Source: an uncultured bacterium (GTDB taxonomy: Bacteria > Patescibacteriota > Minisyncoccia > Phycocordibacterales > PALSA-1337). From it: a DNA stretch of 40,021 bases. Both the position numbers and the translations under genes were made by a program. The stretch is taken from contig CAIQCJ010000022.1 in the NCBI GenBank assembly GCA_903870315.1, positions 1-40,021 on the forward strand, in the 5' to 3' direction. The first letter of the stretch is position 1, and every line of letters starts with the position of its first letter. Under the pieces are notes generated by a model that saw only the letters and a list, made by a program, of their open reading frames with translations, did no database searches and had not been told where the DNA came from. Positions 1 through 9,495 of the stretch are shown here, in pieces.

Positions 1-1
1 A

Positions 2-124
2 TATCAGACCATCTGGCAGTACAACCACACTAGAATCCATTCTGTATTGAAAATGCCGCCTATGCAGTTTGCGCGAAAAGTGTTGGCGGCGTACAATTCA
101 GCTAACAAGGATGGCGTGCAATGA
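2..124 (+). mobile_element. C-terminal fragment of an IS3/rve-type transposase (runs in from outside the window)
   Basis: Frame 2 translates YQTIWQYNHTRIHSVLKMPPMQFARKVLAAYNSANKDGVQ*; 'YNHTRIHSVLKMPP' is the typical C-terminal signature of IS3-family DDE transposases. Confidence 0.75.
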
Positions 125-1287
125 AAGGGGTCCAGTACAATGAAGTACGAAAACAAAGGTGTACTGGTGGAATGCAAGCAAGGCTTCGAGAGGGTGTTTG
201 GTGTTGGTCACCACCGATTGGTTATACCAATTCAAAAAGAATCAAAGACCGTCGCAAGCTTATGCCAGATATTCCAGATGAAGAAAGATTTTATCTTATT
301 CAAAAAGGTCTAAAACTTTACATGAAAGGGAATCATACAGTCACCTCATTAGCCAAAGAAACGGCGGACTGGGGATTGAAAACGAGAACAGGAAAGCCTA
401 TACGTAAACAATTATGGGATGTGATACTTCAAGATAAATTTTATGCGGGCATCCTAGTCGACCCGTGGACGGACGAAGAGTACAGAGGTTTACATACCCC
501 GATGATTACTCGTGATGAATACAATCAGATTCAAGAAGTAAAAAAGAGGATGTCTAACAATGCTACAGCTCCAAGGCTGTCTATTAATCCCGACTTTCCG
601 CTTCGTCGCTTTGTTCTGTGTGAATGTGGCCATTTCTATACAGCGTCATGGAACACGGGTAGGCATGGTAAGAAATATCCTTCATATCATTGTCGTAACA
701 AGCAATGTATTCATTATGGCCTTTCTGTTTCCAGAGAAGACATTGAAGAAAAATTTTATATTTTCCTTATGAAAATATCTCCAACACCTGAATTTGTTGA
801 GTTGTTTAAGCAGACCGTAATAGATTGTTATAAGGATAGGCATGTAGCGACCCAACAGGAAAGCGAACATCGTCAGCGTGAAGCGACAAAACTTGAAGAC
901 CGCCGAAAGGAATTGACTGAAATGAGGATGAGTAAGGAGATTTCAAAGGAGGAATATATGGAGATGAAAGAGACTATCGATAGACAGATTGCAGAATTAG
1001 CCACCAAAATACAGCCACAAGATAACAGTTATGACATGGAAACGGCTATATCAGTTGCGACGAAATTGATTAGTAACACCGCAGATGAATGGATGATGAT
1101 AAAATCGCCCAAACAACAACGTTTCCAAAAGGTGGTTCTACCACAGGGAATCACCTACCAAAAAACAGCCGAGACGTTTGGAACCACGATTGTGTCGCCT
1201 ATCTTCAAGCTATATGGAGGGTTTCTAACTAACCCGTCTGACTTTGTTGCGGGGGCCGGAATCGAACCGGCGATCTTCAGGTTATGA
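121..1287 (+). pseudogene. Large serine recombinase lacking the N-terminal catalytic (resolvase) domain
   Basis: ORF begins inside the linker (GMQARLREGVWCWSPPIGYTN), followed by recombinase domain, Cys-rich zinc ribbon (CECGHF...CRNKQC) and coiled coil. No catalytic Ser domain. The 3' end reads antisense through a tRNA. Confidence 0.75.
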
Positions 1288-1318
1288 GCCTGACGAGCTA
1301 CCGCTGCTCTACCCCGCG
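1247..1318 (-). tRNA. tRNA-fMet(CAT), initiator
   Basis: Cloverleaf CGCGGGGTAGAGCAGCGGTAGCTCGTCAGGCTCATAACCTGAAGATCGCCGGTTCGATTCCGGCCCCCGCAA; C1-A72 mismatch and A11-T24 pair are initiator hallmarks. Confidence 0.93.
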
Positions 1319-1408
1319 GTATAACGTGCCTATGCAAGCTATGATAGACCATTTTGCCATAGTGTGGCTTATTGTGCAAGAGCCAATGATTTGCTATTCT
1401 CTAAGGAC

Positions 1409-1482
1409 GTCGGCGTAGCTCAGTTAGTTAGAGCGTGGGACTCATAAGCCCAAGGTCGAAGGTGCAATTCCTTCCGCCGACA
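1409..1482 (+). tRNA. tRNA with CAT anticodon (elongator Met, or Ile2)
   Basis: Acceptor GTCGGCG/CGCCGAC; anticodon loop CTCATAA; D-arm GCTCAGTTAGTTAGAGC. The T-loop is atypical (TGCAATT). Confidence 0.88.
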
Positions 1483-1561
1483 CATAGGTATCGTCTTACA
1501 ACAACACTTTGTTTTTTGCGCTTTTTCTGCTACATTATTGCAGTACTTACAAGTACTAGCT

Positions 1562-1635
1562 GCGGCCATAGCTCAACTGGTTAGAGCACTCGCCTGTCAC
1601 GCGAGAGGTTGGCGGTTCGACCCCGCTTGGCCGCG
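1562..1635 (+). tRNA. tRNA-Asp(GTC)
   Basis: Acceptor GCGGCCA/TGGCCGC; anticodon loop CTGTCAC; TTCGACC T-loop. Confidence 0.95.
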
Positions 1636-1687
1636 CATTTGAATCTGTGGAAAATCGATCCTAGATTTATATGTTATTATATAGCCT

Positions 1688-2197
1688 ATGGTGATACATC
1701 ATGGTTACAAGAGATCGCATTATTATATGGTCTTACTATTTTTTGTTGTAGTCATCACTGGTATGTATGTGGTAGGTATCACAGATATATTTAGTAATCA
1801 TCCTACGGTAGTCGCACCGACAAATATTTCTACAACAACATCAGATACAGCATCTACAACTCAATCTGTTGTGGTTAAGATATTTGGTACTCCAGTTGTC
1901 GGAGATATTGGAGTCGGTCCAGATACTAAAGTAGCTTTTGTAACTGAACAATCAGGTGGTAGCGGGACATTTTATTATGCAGTAGCTTTCATGAAAGTGG
2001 TCGACAAATACGTTAATACCAACCAGATATTACTTGGTGATCGTATAGCTCCACAGGGTATAGATATATCTAACCACATAGCTTCTTTCAATTTCTGCGA
2101 TCGTAAAGCTGATGAACCTTTCACTGTTAAACCATCGATGTGTGTCACCAAGAGGTTTGATATTGTTGAGGATACATTGACTGAAGTTATTCCTTAG
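1688..2197 (+). CDS. Hypothetical membrane-anchored/secreted protein
   Basis: 169 aa with one N-terminal hydrophobic segment (MVLLFFVVVITGMYVVG) and Thr/Ser linker; TGTTATTAT extended -10 box 7 nt upstream. Confidence 0.7.
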   Translation: MVIHHGYKRSHYYMVLLFFVVVITGMYVVGITDIFSNHPTVVAPTNISTTTSDTASTTQSVVVKIFGTPVVGDIGVGPDTKVAFVTEQSGGSGTFYYAVAFMKVVDKYVNTNQILLGDRIAPQGIDISNHIASFNFCDRKADEPFTVKPSMCVTKRFDIVEDTLTEVIP

Positions 2198-2215
2198 TGT
2201 TTATATTGCATTTCA

Positions 2216-2557
2216 ATGTCTATGAATCCTGAACATAACCACAACCATTGGGAGACCTGGTCATATTGGGCAAAAGGCGGTTCTATATCTATAGCTGTGG
2301 CTCTTGGCTTTATAGTTTTCCAGCTTGTATTGGTACCACATGTCTTCTATAAGACATGTGGAACAGTTGCATGTATGATGCCTGTAGCCAGATTTATTGA
2401 AAACATCTTTACGAATTCTTTGATGCCGTTATGGTCGTCTCCATTGGCAAACCTTATGCTCAACTACCAATTCATATATGTCTTGGCTGCACTGGCATAC
2501 TATTTTTTCATAGGTGCTTTCATAGGACTTATGATTGAAAAACGTAAGAAAAGATAG
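2216..2557 (+). CDS. Small integral membrane protein of unknown function
   Basis: 113 aa, two to three predicted hydrophobic helices, basic C-terminus. Confidence 0.7.
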   Translation: MSMNPEHNHNHWETWSYWAKGGSISIAVALGFIVFQLVLVPHVFYKTCGTVACMMPVARFIENIFTNSLMPLWSSPLANLMLNYQFIYVLAALAYYFFIGAFIGLMIEKRKKR

Positions 2558-2592
2558 TACTATGCTGTTTTAGTTGTATACACCAGAACATC

Positions 2593-2668
2593 GCCAAGAT
2601 AGCTCAGTTGGTAGAGCACGCCCATGGTAAGGGCGAGGTCCCGAGTTCGATCCTCGGTCTTGGCTCCA
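2593..2668 (+). tRNA. tRNA-Thr(GGT), CCA encoded
   Basis: Acceptor GCCAAGA/TCTTGGC-T-CCA; anticodon loop ATGGTAA. Confidence 0.95.
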
Positions 2669-2680
2669 GTAGTTTAGTTT

Positions 2681-2756
2681 GCCAAAGTAGCTCAGTTGGT
2701 AGAGCATCGCTTTCGTAAAGCGAGGGTCCCCGGTTCGATCCCGGGCTTTGGCTCCA
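2681..2756 (+). tRNA. tRNA-Thr(CGT), CCA encoded
   Basis: Acceptor GCCAAAG/CTTTGGC-T-CCA; anticodon loop TTCGTAA. Confidence 0.95.
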
Positions 2757-2767
2757 AGTATACTGAT

Positions 2768-3679
2768 ATGTCAAATCCACAAAAAGAAAAAATCCAAGAG
2801 AAGATATTAGAACTCGAAGTAAACATGGCTTCTTCCGATTTTTGGGCTGACAAGACTCGTGCACAAGCAACTATAAAAGAGCTTCAAGTATTGAAAGATG
2901 AGCTATCTGGTGTTGGTAAATATGACAAAGGAGACGCTATACTTACTATACTTTCTGGTGCTGGTGGCGATGACGCCGAAGATTTCACTGGCATATTACT
3001 TCGTATGTATAGCAAATACGCTGATACGAAAGGGTGGAGTTGGTCAGTGGTCCATTCGAACTCAAACGATCACGGTGGTTATCGCAATGTGACAGTTGAG
3101 ATTACAGGAAAGTCTGGTTTCAATAGTGGTTTGGGAGTTTATGGGACTTTGAAAAATGAATCTGGAGTCCATCGTCTAGTACGTATATCTCCATTCAATG
3201 CTAACGATAAACGTCACACATCTTTTTCTTTGGTGGAGATTATTCCAAAGTTAGAAAAAGCTACGTCGGCTGATCTGTCTATATCAGATAGTGATGTTGA
3301 GATAACCATTGCCAAGTCCGGAGGTCCAGGAGGTCAAAACGTGAATAAGCGCGAAACGGCCATACGTTTGGTTCACAAGCCGTCTGGTATATCCATCCAC
3401 GTCACATCTGAACGATCTCAGGCGCAAAATCGTGAGAAAGCCTTCGATATATTGCGCGGCAAGCTCTGGAAGCGTATGGAAGAGGAGCGTGTCGCAAAAG
3501 AACGTGGTATGCAGCTGTCATCTACAACTTCTATAGAATGGGGGAATCAGATACGTTCTTACGTTCTCCACCCATATAAGATGGTGAAAGATCATCGTAC
3601 AGATATGGAAACATCGCAAGTTGATAAGGTATTAAACGGTGACCTGGATGATTTTATAGAAGCGGAAAAAGAATTGTAA
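2768..3679 (+). CDS. prfB: Peptide chain release factor 2 (short form)
   Basis: [10 protein letters not shown] catalytic motif; SPF tripeptide in [16 protein letters not shown]. The track start at 2696 lies inside tRNA-Thr; ATG 2768 (MSNPQKEK) is the likely start. Confidence 0.93.
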   Translation: MSNPQKEKIQEKILELEVNMASSDFWADKTRAQATIKELQVLKDELSGVGKYDKGDAILTILSGAGGDDAEDFTGILLRMYSKYADTKGWSWSVVHSNSNDHGGYRNVTVEITGKSGFNSGLGVYGTLKNESGVHRLVRISPFNANDKRHTSFSLVEIIPKLEKATSADLSISDSDVEITIAKSGGPGGQNVNKRETAIRLVHKPSGISIHVTSERSQAQNREKAFDILRGKLWKRMEEERVAKERGMQLSSTTSIEWGNQIRSYVLHPYKMVKDHRTDMETSQVDKVLNGDLDDFIEAEKEL

Positions 3680-3697
3680 AATGCTATAATAACTCCT

Positions 3698-4378
3698 ATG
3701 ATCTATTATGATAAAGTATCAAAGATATATCCAGACAAATCAGTAGCTTTGGATGGTATAAGTTTCGGTGTAGAGCCTAAGGAGTTCGTGACTATAGTCG
3801 GCCACTCTGGTGCTGGTAAAACGACCCTTATGAAGCTGCTTATAGCGGAAGACAAACCGACGGGTGGTACTATTTCCTTTGAATCATTGAATGTCAACAA
3901 ACTGAACAAAAAACAGCTGAATAAGCTACGTAGGCGAGTTGGTATGGTCTTCCAAGATTTTCGTCTCATCCCCAACAAGACCGTTTACGAGAACATAGCT
4001 TTTGCTATGGAGGCTTCTGGACGAAGCGATAGCCAGATATCCGCCGACGTACCGCACGTTTTAGAGTTGGTTGATCTTAGTCATAAGATTTGGTCCTTTC
4101 CGAAGGAACTTTCTGGTGGTGAGAGTCAACGTGTAGCTATAGCGCGAGCTATCGTTAACAACCCAGAGATCATCATAGCTGACGAGCCAACAGGTAACTT
4201 AGATCCAGCAAATACTTTTGAGGTGATCCGTATCTTGAAGAAGATTAACGAACTTGGAACAACGGTACTTTTAACCACTCACAACAAGGGAGTAGTAGAT
4301 GCAGTTGGTGGCCGCGTTATAACTATGGAGAAAGGCAAAATCGTCAGAGACGATAAGTCTGGTAAATATATTCTATAA
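3698..4378 (+). CDS. ftsE: Cell division ATP-binding protein FtsE
   Basis: Walker [32 protein letters not shown]; directly followed by ftsX. Confidence 0.93.
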   Translation: MIYYDKVSKIYPDKSVALDGISFGVEPKEFVTIVGHSGAGKTTLMKLLIAEDKPTGGTISFESLNVNKLNKKQLNKLRRRVGMVFQDFRLIPNKTVYENIAFAMEASGRSDSQISADVPHVLELVDLSHKIWSFPKELSGGESQRVAIARAIVNNPEIIIADEPTGNLDPANTFEVIRILKKINELGTTVLLTTHNKGVVDAVGGRVITMEKGKIVRDDKSGKYIL

Positions 4379-4382
4379 AAAT

Positions 4383-5339
4383 ATGATAATCACAAAACTC
4401 AAACGCATAACTCGAACTGGATTTATAAACTTCTGGCGCAACGGCTTCCTTTCTTTTGCGGCTATCGTGGTTATAACATTATCTCTATCATCTTTGGGTG
4501 GCCTTATATTTGCCAGTGCTTTTGCTAGATCTATGCTCTCAGAAGTGAAAGACAAGGTAGATATCAATGTTTACTTCACACTTAGCGCACAAGAGCCGGA
4601 TATATTGAGTCTACAGAAGGATATAAACATTTTGCCACAAGTAGCCAGTACATCATATGTTTCTAGCGATCAGGCCTTGGTTGGTTTCAAGATGCGTTGG
4701 CGAGACAATACACTTATCATGCAGGGTCTAGATGAGATCGGTACCAACCCTTTTCCAGCTTCTCTAAATATCAAAGCCAAAGACCCTGGTCAGTATGGCA
4801 GTATTGCCAGCTTCTTGGATAATAAGAATCCTATAGATGCTTCTGGTGTGCCGATTATAGACAAGGTCAATTATGCCGAGAATAAGATTATTATTGATCG
4901 TCTGAGTTCTATTATACCGACAGTTGAAAAGTCTGGGTCGGTTATTGCTATCATATTTGTCTTAGTGGCTATGATAGTTGTGTTCAATACTATCCGTCTT
5001 ATTATATACGCCGCCAGAGATGAGATATCAGTTATGAAGTTGGTCGGTGCTAGCAATACTTTTGTCAGAGGTCCTTTTGTAGTCTCTGGGATCATGTATG
5101 GTTTCATATCGGGTATCATTACCCTTATAGTCATGGCTGTTGGAGCTTATTGGGGAGATACACTCATATTGAAGTTGGCCGGTGTAGATGTGGCTGCCAA
5201 TTTCCAACTTATGGTCAATGTATTTTCTACATATTTCGCCAAGAATTTCGGCCAGATATTTTCTATCATCATGTTGTCAGGAGTCGTCCTCGGCGGATTG
5301 TCTAGCTACATAGCAGCTAGAAGATATCTGAAAGTTTAG
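4383..5339 (+). CDS. ftsX: Cell division permease-like FtsX
   Basis: Four-TM FtsX topology with extracellular domain; adjacent to ftsE. Confidence 0.92.
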   Translation: MIITKLKRITRTGFINFWRNGFLSFAAIVVITLSLSSLGGLIFASAFARSMLSEVKDKVDINVYFTLSAQEPDILSLQKDINILPQVASTSYVSSDQALVGFKMRWRDNTLIMQGLDEIGTNPFPASLNIKAKDPGQYGSIASFLDNKNPIDASGVPIIDKVNYAENKIIIDRLSSIIPTVEKSGSVIAIIFVLVAMIVVFNTIRLIIYAARDEISVMKLVGASNTFVRGPFVVSGIMYGFISGIITLIVMAVGAYWGDTLILKLAGVDVAANFQLMVNVFSTYFAKNFGQIFSIIMLSGVVLGGLSSYIAARRYLKV

Positions 5340-5423
5340 TCTTACCTAGACGTATTTATCAGACACTATTACATTGTTATTGTCTATTGGACAAATGCTG
5401 GTGCGTTTTATTAGAATGAACAG

Positions 5424-7151
5424 ATGAAGAAGCCAACCAAAAGATCTATTAGCAAAAAGACGGTCTCTCAAAAACGTTCACACAAATACATCTTCGTCAT
5501 CGGTGGCGTGATGTCAGGAGTAGGAAAGGGTATCGCTGTCTCATCTATCGGGACATTACTCACAGCAAAGGGATATAAGGTCAACCTAGTCAAGGTTGAC
5601 CCTTATCTAAATGTCGACGCCGGTACCATGCATCCTACTGAACACGGTGAAGTCTTCGTCTTGAACTCTGGCCTAGAAACCGATCAAGATATGGGCAACT
5701 ATGAGCGTTTCTTAGGACACGATCTGGCTTCTGATGACTATATGACCAGCGGTATGATCTATAAGCATGTTATAGAGAAGGAGCGTTCTCTTGGCTATGC
5801 TGGTAAATGTGTTGATGCTGAACAAATACGCGACGAAATTGTTCATCGTCTAGAACATGCCGCCAAAGTCAATAAGTCCGATATATCTATTATAGAGATC
5901 GGTGGAACTATAGGTGACTATCAGAATGTGATGTTCATGGAAGCAGCACGTGTATTCAAGATGTATCATCCAGCCGATGTAGCCTTTATGATGGTTAGTT
6001 ATCTGCCAACCCCAGGGAACTTGGGAGAGATGAAGTCCAAACCAACACAAAATGCCGCTCGTCAGTTGGCTTCATATGGTATCAACGCCGACTTCATTAT
6101 CGCTAGAGCCTCTAGTCCTATAGACAAGAAACGTAAGGAGAAGATCGCGTCGGCTTGTAGTATATCAGTAGAGAGAGTTATTTCTGCTCCAGATATCAAG
6201 AGTATCTATGACGTACCGGTGAATTTCGAGAAAGATTATCTGGCAGAACAAGTGCTGGAAGTGTTGAGCCTTCCTAAGACCAGGACAGACAAATCATTCA
6301 AAGCTTGGATAAAGATGGCAAAAGGTATCAAGAATCATTTACACAAAGAGATTCACATAGGTGTTGTTGGAAAATATTTCAATACTGGCGACTTTATACT
6401 TTCTGACGCATATCTCTCAGTGCTCGAAGCTATCAAATTCTCAGCTTACGCTGTAGGAGTGAAAGCTGTTATACACACAGTGAATTCTCGAGACTTCGAG
6501 GTTAAGAATCCTGACTATTCTTCATTGGGCCAATATACTGGCATCATTGTCCCTGGTGGTTTCGGCGAGACTGGTATAGAAGGTAAGCTCAATGTGATCC
6601 GCTATGCTCGTGAGAAGAAGATACCTTATTTCGGACTTTGCTATGGTATGCAACTCATGACTATAGAATATGCTCGCAATGCCCTCGGTCTCGACGGCGC
6701 TCAGACAGCAGAAATAAATCCGAAGGCACCACACCTTATCATTGACTTTATGCCAGACCAGAAAAAGAAGATCGCTGAAGGTAAGTATGGTGGCACTATG
6801 AGGCTTGGTCTGTATCCTACGAAATTGTCTACTGGTACAGTTTCATATTTAGCTTATGAAAAATCTGGTAGGCTCGGTCATAGCAACATCATTCAAGAGC
6901 GTCATCGCCACCGTTATGAGGTCAATCCTAAGTATGTTGAGAGACTGGAGAAGGGAGGTCTTGTATTTTCTGGTAAATCTCCAGACGGCTCGCTTATGGA
7001 GATAGCCGAATTACCACATGGAACCGGTCTTGGACAACACCCATTTTTCCTCGGTACACAATTCCACCCAGAATTCTTAGCTAGACCACTTTCACCACAT
7101 CCACTTTTTACAGCTTTTATGAAAGCTGCCAAGAATAGATCTATTTCTTGA
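5424..7151 (+). CDS. pyrG: CTP synthase
   Basis: KYIFVIGGVMSGVGKGI N-terminal synthetase domain; class I glutaminase motif GLCYGMQ; C-terminal FHPEF. Confidence 0.97.
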   Translation: MKKPTKRSISKKTVSQKRSHKYIFVIGGVMSGVGKGIAVSSIGTLLTAKGYKVNLVKVDPYLNVDAGTMHPTEHGEVFVLNSGLETDQDMGNYERFLGHDLASDDYMTSGMIYKHVIEKERSLGYAGKCVDAEQIRDEIVHRLEHAAKVNKSDISIIEIGGTIGDYQNVMFMEAARVFKMYHPADVAFMMVSYLPTPGNLGEMKSKPTQNAARQLASYGINADFIIARASSPIDKKRKEKIASACSISVERVISAPDIKSIYDVPVNFEKDYLAEQVLEVLSLPKTRTDKSFKAWIKMAKGIKNHLHKEIHIGVVGKYFNTGDFILSDAYLSVLEAIKFSAYAVGVKAVIHTVNSRDFEVKNPDYSSLGQYTGIIVPGGFGETGIEGKLNVIRYAREKKIPYFGLCYGMQLMTIEYARNALGLDGAQTAEINPKAPHLIIDFMPDQKKKIAEGKYGGTMRLGLYPTKLSTGTVSYLAYEKSGRLGHSNIIQERHRHRYEVNPKYVERLEKGGLVFSGKSPDGSLMEIAELPHGTGLGQHPFFLGTQFHPEFLARPLSPHPLFTAFMKAAKNRSIS

Positions 7152-7689
7152 TACCAGTCAAAGGAAAAGTCTTCAGAACCTTCCAGGCCTTATCATCGTT
7201 GTTTTCTTTGTAGAATATAGTCAGGTTGTCAAATGCTAAGTCAAATTTCGGCGCTGGTACAGTCTGTAAATAACTCCAGACATTTTGGTATTCTTGAGGC
7301 TTCAAGAAGCGAGCTATAGACATACGAATCTGTAGTTCCTTTTCTTCTATAGTAGAAGGTATACCGGCAGCACGCAGTTTTGTTATGATACTATCTATAT
7401 AGGCTTTCAGATCTGGGCTTGGCTTGGTACCTTCCATGAAGATCGTTCTCGTACCAAAATGGTTCCAGTTGGTTAGAGATATAGGAAATACAGGAGCCTC
7501 TGTGTTTAGGGCTAGGCATTCATCTATAGTCTCGGCGTTAATCCTTTCAAATGAAGTCTTTACGGTGATATGTGGCGGTACTATGTCAGCCACGTTGACT
7601 ATACCGAAACGGTTCGACAAATCTGCACAAGTAGTCTTGTAGTATTCAGCCACTTCTCCTCGTAGTAAGCTTCCGACGAAATATCTCAT
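7141..7689 (-). CDS. 2H phosphoesterase / 2'-5' RNA ligase-like protein
   Basis: First HxT motif PPHITV; second motif region IRMSIARFL. Likely start is the internal MRYFVGSLL (ORF extends to 7743). Confidence 0.7.
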   Translation of the reverse strand: MRYFVGSLLRGEVAEYYKTTCADLSNRFGIVNVADIVPPHITVKTSFERINAETIDECLALNTEAPVFPISLTNWNHFGTRTIFMEGTKPSPDLKAYIDSIITKLRAAGIPSTIEEKELQIRMSIARFLKPQEYQNVWSYLQTVPAPKFDLAFDNLTIFYKENNDDKAWKVLKTFPLTGIKK

Positions 7690-7759
7690 GATGAAACCAG
7701 CATAGCATGCTACCATGAAAAAATCACCATGCTTAAATATCATAACATATTTGGAAATC

Positions 7760-8164
7760 TTACTGTCTATTTCTATTCAAAAAGGTGACAGTAAATTGGA
7801 GGACCGTTGCGAAACATACCCAGAGCAAGTATGGAGCGTTGATGAAAGACACCCATTTTGCATATGGATATATAGCGACCAGTACCCAAACCAGTGTAGC
7901 TAGAGTCAAGGTTATATCAACTGCAGCAAGACGGTTACTACGTAAACCAAACTGGATCGGCGTGAAGATAAAATTGAAAATAAGGTTTAAGACAAATGGA
8001 AGTAAAACCAAAAAGGGAATTTGCTTTGCTACATATATAAAAGCAGCGTATCCATACGAGACTGTGATAAGGACGTAGAGTATTGTCCATACTGGTCCAA
8101 ATAGCCAAGCTGGTGGCGCCCATTTCGGCTTCAACATAGTTTTATACCAATCATAACCTTTCAT
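7760..8164 (-). CDS. TspO/MBR family protein
   Basis: Motifs PKWAPPAWLFGPVWTILY and PYLLWVCFATVLQF; 134 aa, five TM helices. Confidence 0.93.
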   Translation of the reverse strand: MKGYDWYKTMLKPKWAPPAWLFGPVWTILYVLITVSYGYAAFIYVAKQIPFLVLLPFVLNLIFNFIFTPIQFGLRSNRLAAVDITLTLATLVWVLVAIYPYAKWVSFINAPYLLWVCFATVLQFTVTFLNRNRQ

Positions 8165-8318
8165 ATTATGATTATAGCATTTTTGGTGAAGTATTCTTGT
8201 ATAGTATTCAATAAATCTATAGGTCTAATGACAACCTTAAATGGCTTACCTTGTACAAGGGTCTCAGGCTTATGAAATCACCAACTTACTCCAATAGTTT
8301 CATACTAAAATTATTTTG

Positions 8319-8389
8319 CTGCGGGACTTGGATTCGAACCAAGATGACGACTTTCAGAGAGTCGCATCCTACCATTAGATGATCCCGCA
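8319..8389 (-). tRNA. tRNA-Gln(CTG)
   Basis: Acceptor TGCGGGA/TCCCGCA; anticodon loop CTCTGAA; TTCGAATC T-loop. Confidence 0.93.
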
Positions 8390-8429
8390 ATAATATGGCC
8401 ACATTGGCCAGTACCAAGCAGAATATCGC

Positions 8430-8464
8430 AAAAAACCCCACAATACAAGGTTGTGAGGTTTTTC
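8430..8464 (-). terminator. Rho-independent terminator of the 8489-9331 gene
   Basis: Minus-strand AACCTCACAA-CCTTGTA-TTGTGGGGTT-TTTT: 10-bp stem plus T-tract, downstream of the stop at 8489. Confidence 0.8.
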
Positions 8465-8488
8465 TATTATTTATAAATTATCGGCCTT

Positions 8489-9331
8489 TTAGAATCCAAA
8501 CAGGTGAGTGAAGAAGTGGCCTATGTTTGCGAAGAAACCACGGGGTTGGCTCTGAGGCGGATTACCTTGATTGTTATCACCACCATTGCTGCTAACTTGT
8601 TGGTTGTTGGCTTGAGATGGTTGATCTACTACTGTTGAAGCTGTCACAGACGTTCCATTTATAGAACCTTGAACTACGACTCTGTCGCCGACTGTTATAT
8701 TTGATAATGTGATTGGACTTTGACCTTTCAATATCTTGGCGTTTGTAGCGTCTACTGTATAGGTGACATTACTAACTGTTGTGACTGTCAGTATATTTCC
8801 ATTTATAGAAGCGATACTACCAGCTATTACTGGCTGGCCATTACCTATGACTTGCGGTGTAGATGTTGCATTTGGACGACCTCCACGACCCGGACCCATC
8901 ATGACACCATCTGATATTGATGTCGCTGTCACGTTTTTGCCAGAGATTGTACCTCTTGCTGATATCATGTCTCCAACCAATATGCTTGATATTGTGCTGG
9001 TAGAGTTATTTTTCCTAACAGTTGCGTTTGTGACATCTACGGTATACACGACAGTCGCAGTAGTGGTTCCAAAACCTTGTCTGCCATTTATAGTGATAAT
9101 ATTGCCGCTTATAGATGTAACTGTTCCTACAACACCTGGTCTGACCATGCCTTTATTTTTATTTGCACTAGTATTACCACGACCTTGTCCTTGCTGTGTC
9201 TGACCTTGATTCCAACCGTCGTTTTGGCCAGTATTTTTGTCAGTCGTCTGTGCAAAAGCGGGTACAGCTAGAGTCAGTGCTGCGGCTATAGCCACACTAG
9301 TTATTACTAAGTTTGTTTTCTTTGAGTTCAT
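8489..9331 (-). CDS. Secreted protein with two tandem DUF5666-like domains
   Basis: Signal peptide MNSKKTNLVITSVAIAAALTLAVPAFAQ; two repeats of G.V.SI.GNI.T......YTVD.TNA.......I..I.VGD.....G.I.G..V.A. Confidence 0.8.
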   Translation of the reverse strand: MNSKKTNLVITSVAIAAALTLAVPAFAQTTDKNTGQNDGWNQGQTQQGQGRGNTSANKNKGMVRPGVVGTVTSISGNIITINGRQGFGTTTATVVYTVDVTNATVRKNNSTSTISSILVGDMISARGTISGKNVTATSISDGVMMGPGRGGRPNATSTPQVIGNGQPVIAGSIASINGNILTVTTVSNVTYTVDATNAKILKGQSPITLSNITVGDRVVVQGSINGTSVTASTVVDQPSQANNQQVSSNGGDNNQGNPPQSQPRGFFANIGHFFTHLFGF

Positions 9332-9495
9332 TTTTAATATCTGATATTTTTTATTATTTTTATAAATAATGAAGACCTCGATCGATCATCATGTCTATTT
9401 ATACGATCTACATATATATGGCGGTGCAACAGGACACCCGCGCATATTTGCACCTTTTTTGGTAAAAATTCGTACATATGTGGTACAATAAATAT

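Noticed and set aside
1155-1379. Minus-strand ORF of 74 aa
   Set aside because: Overlaps tRNA-fMet in sense (RGRAAVARQAHNLKIAGSIPAPAT is translated tRNA).
2604-2870. Minus-strand ORF ([21 protein letters not shown]...)
   Set aside because: Antisense of two tRNA-Thr genes and the prfB 5' end; a classic tRNA-antisense artefact.
8763-9203. 146-aa plus-strand ORF
   Set aside because: Antisense to the DUF5666-like secreted protein, which has a clear signal peptide and domain repeats.
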